In this document: one piece after another, positions 9,437-19,306 of the stretch
How the letters are laid out: the number at the start of each line of letters is the position of its first letter
Position numbering within the stretch: the first letter of the stretch is position 1
DNA from: Byssothecium circinans
Taxonomy: Eukaryota > Ascomycota > Dothideomycetes > Pleosporales > Massarinaceae
Assembly (NCBI GenBank): GCA_010015675.1
Contig: ML976982.1
Location: forward strand, 41,622-67,296
Direction of reading: 5' to 3'
DNA length: 25,675 bases
Notes under the pieces: generated by a model
Told to the model about the DNA's origin: nothing
Database searches by the model: none
The model's input: only the letters and a program-made list of their open reading frames with translations
Program-made: the position numbers and the translations under genes

Positions 9437-10600
9437 TCTCGTCGCTACGTTGTTGGCGAAGATGAAAGCATGAAGTCTGGCGGTTCGGTGGATATTTATG
9501 AAGGATTGCAATTGTGGGTCATTGATCAGTTGTAGGGCGTGCCGATAGCGGCGGTCCCTGCGCCCACGACTTGTTGTTTTCCAAATAGATGGTCCAATGC
9601 ACTTCAAAAGTACACCGCACCTTTTCCTTGCCAGTAGAAAAATGGTCGATAATCTCAAGCCGATATAAAGTGACTTCAGCCAGCAGGGCATGGAACCTTT
9701 CGCTGAAGACCACCACTTTGTCTACGCCAGAGTTATGTCCTCGAATATACCATTCTTCTCCTTGACAAACTCTCCGTACATGATCCCGGACATAATGCTT
9801 TAGTGACGGGCTCTTATTTTGTCTTGCCTTTCGATCGAAGAATGTGTGGGACCTTACCCCAAATTCGTTTGCCCTCCTCAGTCAATACCAATTTGGTTCC
9901 GAGCTTGCGATTCTCAGTGGAAAACCAAAGTCCTGATGTCATCACTGCCTTCACCAGGCTCTGCACATATCGCCTCGACGATTTCAATGGCAACCGAGTG
10001 TTCGTGTTCCAACCCCTGGGTCGTCGCAGTCTATCATATGTGGAAGAATTGGGTTGGAGGGTGGATTGACGAGACGCTGGAACACAGCATATTCGCGCAA
10101 GGCGTGCGATAAGTGGAACTCATTCAAATCCCCGCCATCGTTGCGAGCTTGGTCAGAAGGGTTCGTATCGACCCACGAGCAACAACTGCATCATCACTCG
10201 GCGGTAGAAGATCTGAAGATCTGCCCGTCTAAGTCTTGAGCGGAGTAGGCGTCCTCTTCCAAATCCATCGTCATTTCCATGACGTGTTCGTGTACACAAA
10301 AGGTCGGCACAAATGATGCTGACATGGTAAATTGTGTTTCTTCGGCAATGGAGACAGGGTAGCGGTCTGTTGTGGAGACATCCTTTTCGCAAGTGAATGT
10401 TTGGAGCTCGGCTTAGTCACCATGTGGCTAGTGCTGTGGCGGCATGAGGTATGCGCGACGCGAATCCGTGAAGGACGACGCGCTCACTCTTCGCGAGCCT
10501 CCAGTTCCCAATTGCCTTATCTGCCACATCAGCATGCCGCCGATACAATAAACAACCCTTCTAGTTATCTCATCGTCTTTCTAGCTCCTCGCTGCGCACT
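9437..10600. other. intergenic region with unresolved open frames
   Basis: About 1.2 kb between the divergent transporter and ORC4 genes. A minus-strand frame without a useful start is open at 9814-10119 (101 residues, containing RGWNTNTRLPLKSS and LVLTEEGKRIWGKV). Further upstream on the same strand is a short ATG-started ORF at 10197-10325 (MSASFVPTFC..., 42 aa). The plus strand of the same DNA is also open (9803-10069, only a GTG start). I could not join any of these by credible splice sites, so they are left as a possible decayed gene. The ORC4 promoter occupies the right-hand end. Confidence 0.3.
10457..10496. promoter_or_regulatory. CGCG-core (MCB/SCB-like) motif cluster before ORC4
   Basis: Three CGCG-centred motifs lie within 40 bp: GACGCGAA (10457-10464), ACGCGC (10478-10483) and TTCGCGA (10490-10496). 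They are 105-144 bp before the ORC4 start codon. The ACGCG core is the known binding core of MBF-type (Mbp1/Swi6) G1/S regulators in yeasts. Its use here is inference from motif and gene function. Confidence 0.4.
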
Positions 10601-13078
10601 ATGAATGGCTCTCCACGAGCCTCTAAAAGGAGGAAGCTTGACACGGCTAATTGCACCACCTCGAGCCCGTTGGCAAAACCTTCCAGCGTAAGGAAGTCCG
10701 GCAGACTCACTACCCGATCAACCTCGTATGCGACCGGAGCAGATGAGAAGAAGGAGACCTCTAAGAAAGGCACTAGAAGTCCGTTCAAGAAGACGCAGGG
10801 CACGAGGCAGCTGCAAAGAAAGGCAAAAGAGGAGGACGTATGGGACGATATAGAAGGCGCTCTAGGAGAGAGCCCAGCAAAATTCGTTGTGCCGAAGCGA
10901 TCCGCTTCCACAAGGAAAAACACGAGAACAAGCCGAAAGGACGACACGGAGAGCACAAGCAACGACACTGACGAACTACAACCCACCGTTCCTACGCCGA
11001 AGCGAGGGAGCGGAGGCAAAGCTCATAGAGAGAGCGCCGGGCACAACTCGTTCAAGTTGCTCGTAAACGGACGTGAGCACAAAGCTGCAGAAGACGATGT
11101 ACAGGATAGCGCAGAGAAAGGGACATCAACGCCTAACAAGCGTGCCGGGAGCACAAGGAGAAGCGCTTCAGCGCGGAAACCGAAAGAATGGCAAACCAGT
11201 GGAACTTTTGCACCTCCAAATTCAAGCCCACTGAAGAAGCCTACGCGGTATACAAGAAGACAAGGAACCTCTGAAGCTGAGGATGAGCTTTCTTTCGCTA
11301 CACCATCTCGATTACGGCGAAAACAGCCGCACTTCCGAGACGACGAAACAATCCCCGAGACGGAGGATGAGGCCGGGCTCGTACCGCCGTCGAAGTCTGT
11401 AAGCACGAGGCGACGGTCCAACCGAGCAGATCACATGAGCAACCAGGATGAGGAGCAGGAGATACTTGTTGACGTGTCGGAGCCAGAACAAGATGACGCT
11501 GCTGTGCAGTCAGAGGGCGGTGACGCAATGAGCGTGGACGGCAACAGCATCGTAGGCAGCGTGCTCGACCCTACCGAGCCCAGTCCTTTCAACAAACCTT
11601 CTCCCGTTCAGACGACAAAACCCGCCATACGTCGTCTTAGTGGCAATCTCGAATCCGGACGGGAATTAGATCTGCTTAAGACCATAGTACTCGAACGCAT
11701 ATCAGGAAAACGTCCTGCGTCCCTGGTCAACCTCGATGAAGAATATGCTTCCGTTCATCAGCTCATCGGGCACACCATCACAGCTGGAGAGGGCAACTCG
11801 ATGCTTTTGATAGGCGCCCGCGGCAGTGGCAAAACGTCACTGGTCAACAAAGTGCTCTCCGAAGTATCAAAAGAGAACAGCGGAGACTACCACGTTGTTC
11901 GACTAAACGGCTTCATCCACACTGACGACAAGATAGCCCTCCGCGAGATTTGGCGCCAGCTAGGCAAAGAAATGGACCTTGACGAAGAAAGCGGTGGCGT
12001 AGGTAAGAACTACGCCGATACACTTACGACCCTTCTCGCCCTGCTATCGCATCCTTCCGAGCAGACAGGTGAGATCACGGACCAGATCGCCAAAGCCGTT
12101 ATCTTCGTCATGGACGAATTCGACCTCTTTGCCCAGCACCCGCGACAAACGCTGCTCTACAACCTCTTCGACATTGCACAGTCGCGCAAGGCTCCGATTG
12201 CTGTACTGGGACTCACCACCCGGATAGATGTCGCGAACAGCCTAGAGAAGCGTGTAAAGAGCCGATTCAGTCACCGCTACGTCCATCTGTCTTTGGCAAA
12301 AACATTCACTGCATTCCAGGAGATGTGCAAAGCAAACCTCCTCATCGAGCCCGACCAGCTCAATGTAGAAGAACGCAGTATCCTTAAGAGCGCTCCTAAA
12401 ACACCAGCGAAGAAGGGCAAAAAGGGCACAAACACCAACCTACTCTCTGATTGGAACGCCAATATCAACGTGAGTCCTCTTCACTCCTATACCAATCAAC
12501 CCAGGCAAATTAACAAAACGCAGGCTCTCTTTACCTCAAAGTCCTTCCTTACCACCCATCTAGCGCCAACATTCTACCTCACAAAATCCGTCCCGCAAAC
12601 CCTGACTACCTTCCTCCTCCCCACCTCTTTACTCTCCCCCACACATCCCATTCTTCCAACAACAACCACCATCGCACCCCCCTCCAAACTCTCCCTCATC
12701 CCGCACCTCTCCACCCTCGCCCTCTCCCTGCTCATCGCTGCTGCCCGCCTCGACATCATCCACGACTCGGATACATGCAACTTCAACATGTGCTACGACG
12801 AGTACATGACGCTCGCCTCCAAAGCGCGGATCCAAAACAGCGTTGGCGGTCTGAGTGGTGGAGGTAGTATGTCGAAGGTGTGGGGGAAAGAGGTAGCGAG
12901 ACGTGAGTGGGAGGGCTTGGTGGAATTGGGGTTTGTTATGCCGGTTGTTGGGGGGTTGACGGGTGGGTTTGGGATGGTGAGGGTAGATGTTAGTTTAGAG
13001 GAGATTGGGGGTGTGCTTGCGGGGCGGGAGGGGAAGGGTGTTGAAAGGGGGATGGAGAGGTGGTGTAGACAGCTTTAA
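10601..13078 (+). CDS. ORC4: origin recognition complex subunit 4, 2 exons
   Basis: The reading frame is open throughout, but the stretch 12470-12523 (54 nt) has a GTGAGT donor, a TTAAC branch-like site and a GCAG acceptor, and interrupts the conserved LSDWNANIN / ALFTSKSF region; spliced exons 10601-12469 and 12524-13078 give 807 aa. Residues 1 to about 350 are a disordered, Lys/Arg/Ser-rich tail, much longer than in animal ORC4. The AAA+ module follows: Walker A GARGSGKT (405-412), Walker B VMDEFD (D505/E506), a sensor-1-like strand VLGLTTR, then RVKSRFSHR with the expected arginines. The C-terminal part is the ORC4 winged-helix region. The protein is one of six ORC subunits that bind replication origins and load MCM. 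CGCG motifs upstream suggest G1/S control. Confidence 0.93.
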   Translation: MNGSPRASKRRKLDTANCTTSSPLAKPSSVRKSGRLTTRSTSYATGADEKKETSKKGTRSPFKKTQGTRQLQRKAKEEDVWDDIEGALGESPAKFVVPKRSASTRKNTRTSRKDDTESTSNDTDELQPTVPTPKRGSGGKAHRESAGHNSFKLLVNGREHKAAEDDVQDSAEKGTSTPNKRAGSTRRSASARKPKEWQTSGTFAPPNSSPLKKPTRYTRRQGTSEAEDELSFATPSRLRRKQPHFRDDETIPETEDEAGLVPPSKSVSTRRRSNRADHMSNQDEEQEILVDVSEPEQDDAAVQSEGGDAMSVDGNSIVGSVLDPTEPSPFNKPSPVQTTKPAIRRLSGNLESGRELDLLKTIVLERISGKRPASLVNLDEEYASVHQLIGHTITAGEGNSMLLIGARGSGKTSLVNKVLSEVSKENSGDYHVVRLNGFIHTDDKIALREIWRQLGKEMDLDEESGGVGKNYADTLTTLLALLSHPSEQTGEITDQIAKAVIFVMDEFDLFAQHPRQTLLYNLFDIAQSRKAPIAVLGLTTRIDVANSLEKRVKSRFSHRYVHLSLAKTFTAFQEMCKANLLIEPDQLNVEERSILKSAPKTPAKKGKKGTNTNLLSDWNANINVSPLHSYTNQPRQINKTQALFTSKSFLTTHLAPTFYLTKSVPQTLTTFLLPTSLLSPTHPILPTTTTIAPPSKLSLIPHLSTLALSLLIAAARLDIIHDSDTCNFNMCYDEYMTLASKARIQNSVGGLSGGGSMSKVWGKEVARREWEGLVELGFVMPVVGGLTGGFGMVRVDVSLEEIGGVLAGREGKGVERGMERWCRQL

Positions 13079-13314
13079 GCGGCTAGGTTTGTTGTTGTTG
13101 GAAGAACGCGAGGTTGGTCTTGAGATTGGCTGCTTGTATTGCATAAGCCTTGGATATGGCATAGCGTTGCCTAGCCTAGCGTAGCATAAACATGAAATTT
13201 GCGTATTCTTACCCAATATACACAACCAACAAATTCCCCCGTTTTATACACCTACCACAATACCATCTCCCTTCTACACACCCCCAGCTCTCCATCCCAC
13301 ACACACACCTCCTT

Positions 13315-14518
13315 TTACCCCCAATACGCAGCCCACCTACTCCGCCCGCCCAAAACCCCCACAAACTCCCTCGCCACCACGCGGTCCGTCTGCTCACTAG
13401 GATGCAGCTCATCATACCAAACATACGAATCCGGACTATCCGCCACGACACAATTCCTCCCCTGACTATCACAAGACTTGACGACGCCCGTGACATTAAA
13501 CGGCGCGGTGCCATTCAAATACGCCTCAGGACGGGTCCAAATATCCGTAATCAAGGCGTTAACATCGAAATTCGCAATCTTGATCCCAGGATACGTTTTC
13601 GCAACAGACGTCAGATACGGGGTGCGATAGGCGAAGATTTCATTAACGGTGACGACGGATTCGTACATGCGCCAGCTGATCTCTGTGATATTGGGCCCCT
13701 TGTCGGGGAAGAATTTCGTGGCTGCGAGGCCGCCGTTCGCCGGGGTGGCGTATTGCGGGAGGAGTTGGAGGGGGGCGAGGTTCATGAGGACGAAGTACCT
13801 CGCGCCGTTTGCGTAGAGGGTGGCGATCGCGGAGTAGATGCAGTCGACGTAGTCTTTCAAGGTCTTGCCGGCGACTTGGGAGTCGGTTAGGAAGGCGTTG
13901 TTGCCGAGGTCGTTTGTGCCAATCCAGATGGCGTAGACGGTGTCGGAGGGGGTGCCGGTGAAGAAGGCGGAGCCGTTGGGGCGCGTGTACTGCGAGTCGG
14001 CGAGGAAAGCGGGGATTTCGTAGCCTTGGATGTCGGGGAAGGGGGCGTTGATGGTGGTGCGTGGGGTGAGGGCGTTGGAACAGGTGGCGCCGCTGACGGC
14101 GTAATTGTAGAGGGTTGTGTTTGTGTAGTAGGATGCGTAGCGCGGCCAGACGAGTCCGCCTGTGGATGTGGTTGTTCCCTGGGGAAAGTTAGTGGACATG
14201 TAAAGGTGTATTATAGGTATAGAAATGTGACGGCGTTCCAATTGAGCTCGTTAAGAAGAAATTTTGGACCGCTGGATAACGCTGCGCTCAAGTTGGAATA
14301 TCATTGAAACACGAACATACCACTGGTTGGTCCCATCCTACGGGCGGTGCGGATCCATTGTGACTGCCGAAGTAGCCTAATCGATTCTCATCCGTGAAGC
14401 TGTCGCCAAATGTAACCAAGGTCTTGAAGTTCTTCAATTCCCATCCGTTGGAATGGTTCCCATATTGCCCAACAGCAAAAGCTAGGTTTAAAGAAAAAGT
14501 AGCAAGCGAATAGCGCAT
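13315..14518 (-). CDS. secreted SGNH/GDSL esterase (CE16 acetylesterase-like), 2 exons
   Basis: Exons are 14321-14518 and 13315-14178 (minus), with a 142-nt phase-0 intron (GTATGT donor, CCACTAAC branch site, CAG acceptor); 353 aa. Residues 1 to about 17 form a signal peptide (MRYSLATFSLNLAFAVG). SGNH blocks are in order: FGDSFTDEN with the nucleophile Ser40, SGAT with Gly96, IGTNDLG with Asn155, and DELHPSEQ with Asp322 and His325 as the remaining catalytic pair. Several Asn-X-Ser/Thr sites fit secretion. CE16-type fungal enzymes remove acetyl groups from plant-wall oligosaccharides; that role is a family inference. The start at 14516-14518 was chosen because it begins the signal peptide; the frame is open 20 codons further up. 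The gene is tail-to-tail with ORC4, 236 bp apart. Confidence 0.87.
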
Positions 14519-14649
14519 ATTGACAATGAATTGGTTCTGTATCTTCAAATTCCAGCTCTTATGCGACTGCAGTCTCAATTAAGACCGGGAAATCTTCGTC
14601 GAGGGATCCAAAGAATGCGAAGACCGGGTTGACGGCACGCTGGCATGGG

Positions 14650-14661
14650 GTATATATATAC
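14650..14661. promoter_or_regulatory. TATA-like palindrome upstream of the esterase
   Basis: GTATATATATAC is about 130 bp before the esterase start codon. It reads the same on both strands, so it could serve as a TATA element for the minus-strand gene. The distance to the ATG leaves room for a leader of normal fungal length. Confidence 0.35.
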
Positions 14662-15010
14662 TTTGTCCATAGCGGCTCGAAAATATATTATTGAAAAGCA
14701 GGAAACTGCAGAAGCGTTTATAGCTTTGAAGGGAAAACGAGGGGTTTATCCGGTCATCATCGGCTGCGGGACGTTAACGCGATCTGGGCTTGATCAGCCT
14801 AAACGTGTTGAAATCCAGGTACTTGACGAAGATGTGAAGATGTCAGGTGTTGCAGCTCGACCACTCTTTTAATAATGGAAAAGCATTCGTACAGGAGCGG
14901 CAGAATTTCTCCGTGCGGAATGGCGATGATAGATGGAAGTGGTTGGGCTCCCAATTGCATGGAGGCACGATCGAGTGGCTGTAGGCGACGGAGATTATAT
15001 CTAGATCGAT

Positions 15011-15130
15011 TACCACCGGGTCTCGGCACGATTTTCCTCCACGTGACTTTTCCAGACCCATGCGGACGTGCTTACTGAGAAAAATAAAGTCACGTGGAGG
15101 AAAAACGTCCACTACCGGGACTCGGTGGTA
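15011..15130. mobile_element. 120-bp palindromic MITE-like element with TA ends
   Basis: The segment begins TACCACCGGGTCTCGG (15011-15026) and ends with its near-exact inverse (15115-15130; 14 of 16 positions match). Inside, TTTTCCTCCACGTGACTTT (15032-15050) is perfectly inverted at 15086-15104, leaving a central loop of about 35 bp. The outermost TA on each side is what a Tc1/mariner- or pogo-type target duplication would leave. There is no coding capacity, so it would be a non-autonomous miniature element, or else a hairpin-forming regulatory palindrome. The two arms are not identical outside the core, suggesting an old insertion. Confidence 0.55.
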
Positions 15131-16622
15131 CTTCTCCAACTGAAAGCTTGCGGGGTTGGTTGGAGACGGGTTAATTTGAATTTTGGAGATCGGCGGAGAT
15201 AAGCGCCTAGGCATGTCCACGTTTCTCCACGCTCGAACAGACGACCAGATCCGACTGAAAGCACGTGCACACGATCCCACCTGCACCTGGGCACCTTGGG
15301 ATGCTTTTCACATGTTCAGGCTTAGATAACTGTATTGTGAAAGTTGTCAGTCTCCAATGATAAGCGGTCAGCGATGTAATATCTGTGAATACCTAGCGTT
15401 GAATGTGCGCCCAACCCCTATCACGAGCTGAGATGAAGGGCTTGTCCGCGGAGCACCCACGTGTGTGTCGTTGTATGCGGTCTCAGGTTGCACCCGTTCC
15501 CCCGCTGCACGTTCTTTCCGTTCAACATGCGATGGCCAGTCGGGGTGTCGGGATGTGGATCTGATTCCCTTTTCAAGAGCTAATATCCTTTGAGCAAGAT
15601 GGCGGCATTATCGTCTTATTACCCTCTGATATCGACCAGCGTTACAACACTGACCTCGAAACCATCGTGCAGCATTTGGTTGCGAGGCTCCGTTTTCAGG
15701 TTGAGATGAGATCGTCTTGAAGCGGCTTGGGGTGCCTCCTGAAGGGCTGGACATTAATTAGGTTTCGGCGATGCGCCACTGTCCCATTGCCATGTATCGC
15801 TCTCGCACTGAAGACTCGGTACCACTGTGTCGGAGAGGGCTTGGAAAAGTTGCAAATGGCTGTCTGCCGACTGGTCTGCACTCCTACCCATGGATGCTCT
15901 TCCCTGTGCACAAAAGTCAGCATGCCCAGGAGGTATTGGATAGTACGAGTCCATAGCTGCTCACAAAGCCCTAAACTAGTCCCAACGCCGTCTTCTGGTC
16001 TCATGTTCTACACATGTATGCACCTGCTTTGCTTCAGTGTCATCATCCACATCTCCTTGCCTGCATGATGGGGTGCGTGCCGCCTGAGTCACGGAGGACT
16101 GCGCCGTACAGTCGGGTCCATGCCAATCACATTTGTGCCCCGAGCCGCCCAGCATAGAGCCAGCATTTTGTCCCAACCACACTCAAGCGCCACCAGCACC
16201 AAAATCTTCGACACCAATCTGCCAGGCCGTGAATGGTCCATACGCACCGTACCGAGTGCGATGAGAAGGAGACGCATTGAAGATGGCGACGATCCGTGCT
16301 TCCGACTGTCGAGATTGGGCCGCGATGACGTTCATGGACATCGAGACGCAAGCCACAACCTTCTACCTGCTATCCGAAATGTTGAGGTTAACGACTACTC
16401 CAGATGCCTTGCCTCACCCCTTATCATCGTTCGAAACGACAGCATCAGGCACGAATGAACAATCTCCACAGGCGTATACGTGTAGAATAGCTGGCTTCGG
16501 TCTATGAGACGGGCTTTGAGGCGAAAATCATACTAGTTGACGGGGCTGGACGACTTCAGCCATCAGCTAGCGTGGTTGGGCCGTCGCTGCTGTTTCGCGG
16601 TCAAGTAGCAATGACGGTGAAT

Positions 16623-16652
16623 AACGGAAGAAGAACGGAAGAAGAACGGAAG
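16623..16652. repeat. 11-bp tandem repeat, about 2.7 copies
   Basis: The unit AACGGAAGAAG is repeated twice and then truncated (AACGGAAG). It is bracketed by short inverted GACGGTG / CACCGTC sequences. No function is evident. Confidence 0.6.
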
Positions 16653-16861
16653 GCACCACCGTCGCAGCCAGGCGGCTACACCTTGACCCCCCCTCAACTT
16701 CTTAGCCGCCTCATTGCAATCTAGCAAGCACCATTGCTACGTATTTCAACCCCGTCGCGAACATTCAACCCTGCGAAGAACGCCAGGAACTCCACGAAGA
16801 ATCACTGCCGTGTCCAATTACTTCCACGCCAACGAGCGACAGAATACGTCGAAAGATGCTT

Positions 16862-18027
16862 TCACCGCCGGCCACATGCGTAGTATCTACCCAGGTCAGT
16901 CACAGATGTCACCAAATCCTTCACAACTTACACTGGCACATATAGCTTCAGCCTGTCGTCCCGCAGCTCTCTCCTCGCCGCATCAGTGAGAGCCTTAACC
17001 TGCCCATCGCCCCAACCGAGTCGTTCAGTCAACGGCCACACCGCCATCGAGTCCAAAAATGACCCCATCATACCGACCACTTCCCTTCCAATCCCGGCTT
17101 TTATTGGATCTGATTCTTTGTTAGCCCAGCGACATTCAAGGCAAAACGAATAATTACCTGGAGACCAACCACCTATCGGCAGGTTGACCCTCGACATATA
17201 CACATCTCGCAAACCTGCCTCAGTCATGAGAGCTTGCAGTCTTTGTCCAATTCGTGGGATTCTATTCGACCTCTCCATTGCGCTCGCATATGCATTCCAC
17301 CATTGTGTCAAGGCCGAGTGGTCGGGCAGCAGACCGCTGTCAGACTGAATGTTCGGATAGTATTCCATCATTTGTAACCATCCACCCGGCTTCAGCAATC
17401 GACGAATGTCTTGGACATACGACGGCCATCTACCAGCCTTTATTCCCTGTCCGACAAACCGAGAATGGACGAGGTCGTACGCATTTCTTTCGAACAAGCC
17501 CGCATCGTTGAGTCTGTCGTTGAGGTTGTACCCAGAAAGATCGAGATTGTCAGGCTGATCCGGCAAGGTCGATGGGTATATGTCGATACCCAGTATCTGA
17601 TTCCACTGGTCAGTCGCGATCCATCGGTCGACAGCACCACAAGGTCTCAGCGGATACCTACCTGGCATTGCTCATACTCCTCCGCCATATGGTGCACCCA
17701 GTCTCCCCTCCCATATCCACAATCCAACACTTTCCGTGGATAGTCGATTGGAGGAAGAAAGAGTTTCTCGTCGAAGAATTTGTACAGTATGTCGTGCTGA
17801 AGTGTAAGTCTATCCTCCTCTTCCTTCGTCCCGTCAGCGCTCAGCACTAAGTCGAAATCTCACACTCCGCTTCCAACGTTGCGATGAAGTGAAGTAAAGT
17901 CGGCCATCTAGCCATGAACACGATGGGAACTCACTTCGTCTACTGGCACACAGTATATCTTTCTGTCGATCGAGTACTTTTGAAAGTCCCGGTCATGGAC
18001 GTAGACCGTGCGAGTTTCTTCGGACAT
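16862..18027 (-). CDS. SAM-dependent methyltransferase (LaeA/TAM-domain-like), 5 exons
   Basis: Exons are 17935-18027, 17662-17823, 17158-17596, 16932-17109 and 16862-16886 (minus), giving 298 aa; introns are 111, 65, 48 and 45 nt. The start MSEETRTVYVHDRDFQKYSID and the join PVDE/EEEDRLTLQHD are typical of fungal TAM-type methyltransferases. The cofactor-binding motif I is VLDCGYGRGDW (residues 63-73); GIDIYP is the acidic strand after it, and LLKPGGWLQMMEYYP is the late motif. The last intron (GTAAGT, CTGAC, TAG) joins KLYVPV to YYACGRR, the usual C-terminal form; without it the protein would end at a TAA one codon later. The first acceptor (17824) is the least certain splice. The substrate is unknown, and there is no adjacent biosynthetic cluster, so a role in secondary metabolism is not supported. 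Confidence 0.85.
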
Positions 18028-18898
18028 ACTTCCAATAGCCGGACTACGCCTTGAAGCACTATCGAGATCTTTGGTATCGTTCGTTACTAGCTGCTATGCT
18101 CAAGCACTGCGCTGGTGGCAAGAGCGCTCCCAAATATTAGCTTTGTCCGATGAGATGGTTTTATAGCGGTGGCTCACCTTCCACGTCAAGCTTCGTAACC
18201 GTAATTTGTCCAGATCAATAGGATGCGCAGCGTATGATCACCTTTCGAGCCATCGACCGCATGTAAGGTCTACGACTCACGCAATAACACCCTTGTACCG
18301 GTTGATACGGTGGAACTTCGCGACAAGCGGCACCACCTTGGAATAAAGAATAATTCCAAGAGATGCTGCCAATGTCGAGCGCAGGAATGGATTAAATCAG
18401 AGACCCAAACCCCTCCTTTTCCTAGCTGGCACACTACGGAACGTGGACGAATACGCTGGTATGACAGCCTTGCTATGAAAGAGTCAGTTCGACAGCCTAA
18501 AAAGTCCTGCAGGGCCAGTCTATGATTCGGCAAAAAAAAAGAACACGGTCTCTATCCCATGTCTTTAGAAGGTCAGGTGCCACATGTCCGGCACAGGGAG
18601 TATCAAACTGTCCCTGTAGAGGCTGGTATTATCTCCTGGGCAGTGCCAATCGTCCACTGGGCCGTCTCCGAGGCGTCGGGGTGTGGTAGGTAATGAGCTG
18701 GCCGTCAGCCGCGATAAAATTTGGGCACGGTGGCAAGGGTCAATTTGAAGAACCTGCGTCAATGAAACCGAAGAGATGACGCCCAACCTCACAGAATTAC
18801 GGCAACGTTCACACGCCCGGGTTCTTCTGGCATGGGTCACCGAAGTCATACCCAGCCTAGGGGCTTTTAGGGAGTCGTAAATGCTGAACTAATGACGA
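18028..18898. other. intergenic spacer upstream of the methyltransferase
   Basis: The promoter side of the methyltransferase gene. A plus-strand ORF at 18777-18881 (MTPNLTELRQRSHARVLLAW..., 34 aa) precedes the frame at 18899-19306, but the only GT..AG stretch between them is far too short to be an intron. Nothing else was recognised. Confidence 0.35.
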
Positions 18899-19306
18899 CC
18901 AGTTTCGACTGTGTCTTTTCTAAACCCGGAAGATCAAGCGAAGATCCTACAGCTTCTGCAGAGCACACGACGCTGCATGCTTGTACCCGAGGGCAACGCT
19001 CTTCGCGACGGTGTCAACGGCGGATCGAAGCATCTGCATGTGTTCAACCGTCTACTATTGGCGAGAAAGGAGATGAGGAGAGATTTTCTTTCATTTAAAG
19101 AGCTCTCTCTAAACAATAGTAACAACCGTCTCCGGCGACGAGCGTTGTTGCCCTACTTGAAGGCATTAAACGTCTCCAAGGATGACTTGCGACGCCGCCG
19201 ATCAGGCTCCCCTCGTGGTATAATACCGCTGACATGGCCTTGGGATGACGGGCACTCCCGAGTGGACCAGGCTATCTACACATCCATCTACGCCACAAAA
19301 GGATGA
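18899..19306 (+). CDS. hypothetical protein, partial or terminal exon
   Basis: The frame is open from just after a TGA (18893-18895) to TGA at 19304-19306, about 135 codons. No ATG lies near its front; the first is at about 18979, giving about 109 aa from MLVPEGNALRDG. The opening could be an acceptor site (GACCAG at 18896-18901). The reading has mixed, protein-like composition with a Leu-rich start (AKILQLLQSTRR), a basic middle (RKEMRRDF, NNRLRRRALLPYLKAL, RRRRSGSPRG) and a Trp-containing end (LTWPWDDGHSRVDQAIY). No family was recognised. It may be the last exon of a gene whose earlier exons I could not find, a remnant, or chance. Confidence 0.3.
   Translation, partial: PVSTVSFLNPEDQAKILQLLQSTRRCMLVPEGNALRDGVNGGSKHLHVFNRLLLARKEMRRDFLSFKELSLNNSNNRLRRRALLPYLKALNVSKDDLRRRRSGSPRGIIPLTWPWDDGHSRVDQAIYTSIYATKG

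Larger units (their letters stand above)
14519..16861. other. gene-poor region of 2.3 kb
   Basis: No gene is supported. The region holds the esterase promoter with its TATA run, the palindromic element at 15011-15130, four CACGTG boxes and an 11-bp tandem repeat. Open frames at 15727-16068 (+), 15696-16004 (-), 16120-16507 (+) and 16127-16351 (-) overlap each other and have no recognised motif. One plus-strand piece (around 16330-16390, TTFYLLSEMLRLT) looks protein-like, so a decayed gene is possible. Confidence 0.35.

Noticed and set aside
10570..11421. Minus-strand open frames of 149 and 132 residues opposite the start of ORC4
   Set aside because: They are Ser/Leu/Phe/Val-rich antisense translations of the low-complexity ORC4 N-terminus and have no start context or motif of their own.
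13192..13890. 232-residue plus-strand ORF
   Set aside because: It is antisense to the esterase exon 2, whose SGNH motifs and splice signals are clear; the plus reading has no domain-like content.
14518..18027. Secondary-metabolite cluster built around the LaeA-like methyltransferase
   Set aside because: No PKS, NRPS, terpene cyclase, P450 or cluster regulator is near; the flanks are gene-poor and the neighbours are an esterase and a beta-oxidation gene.
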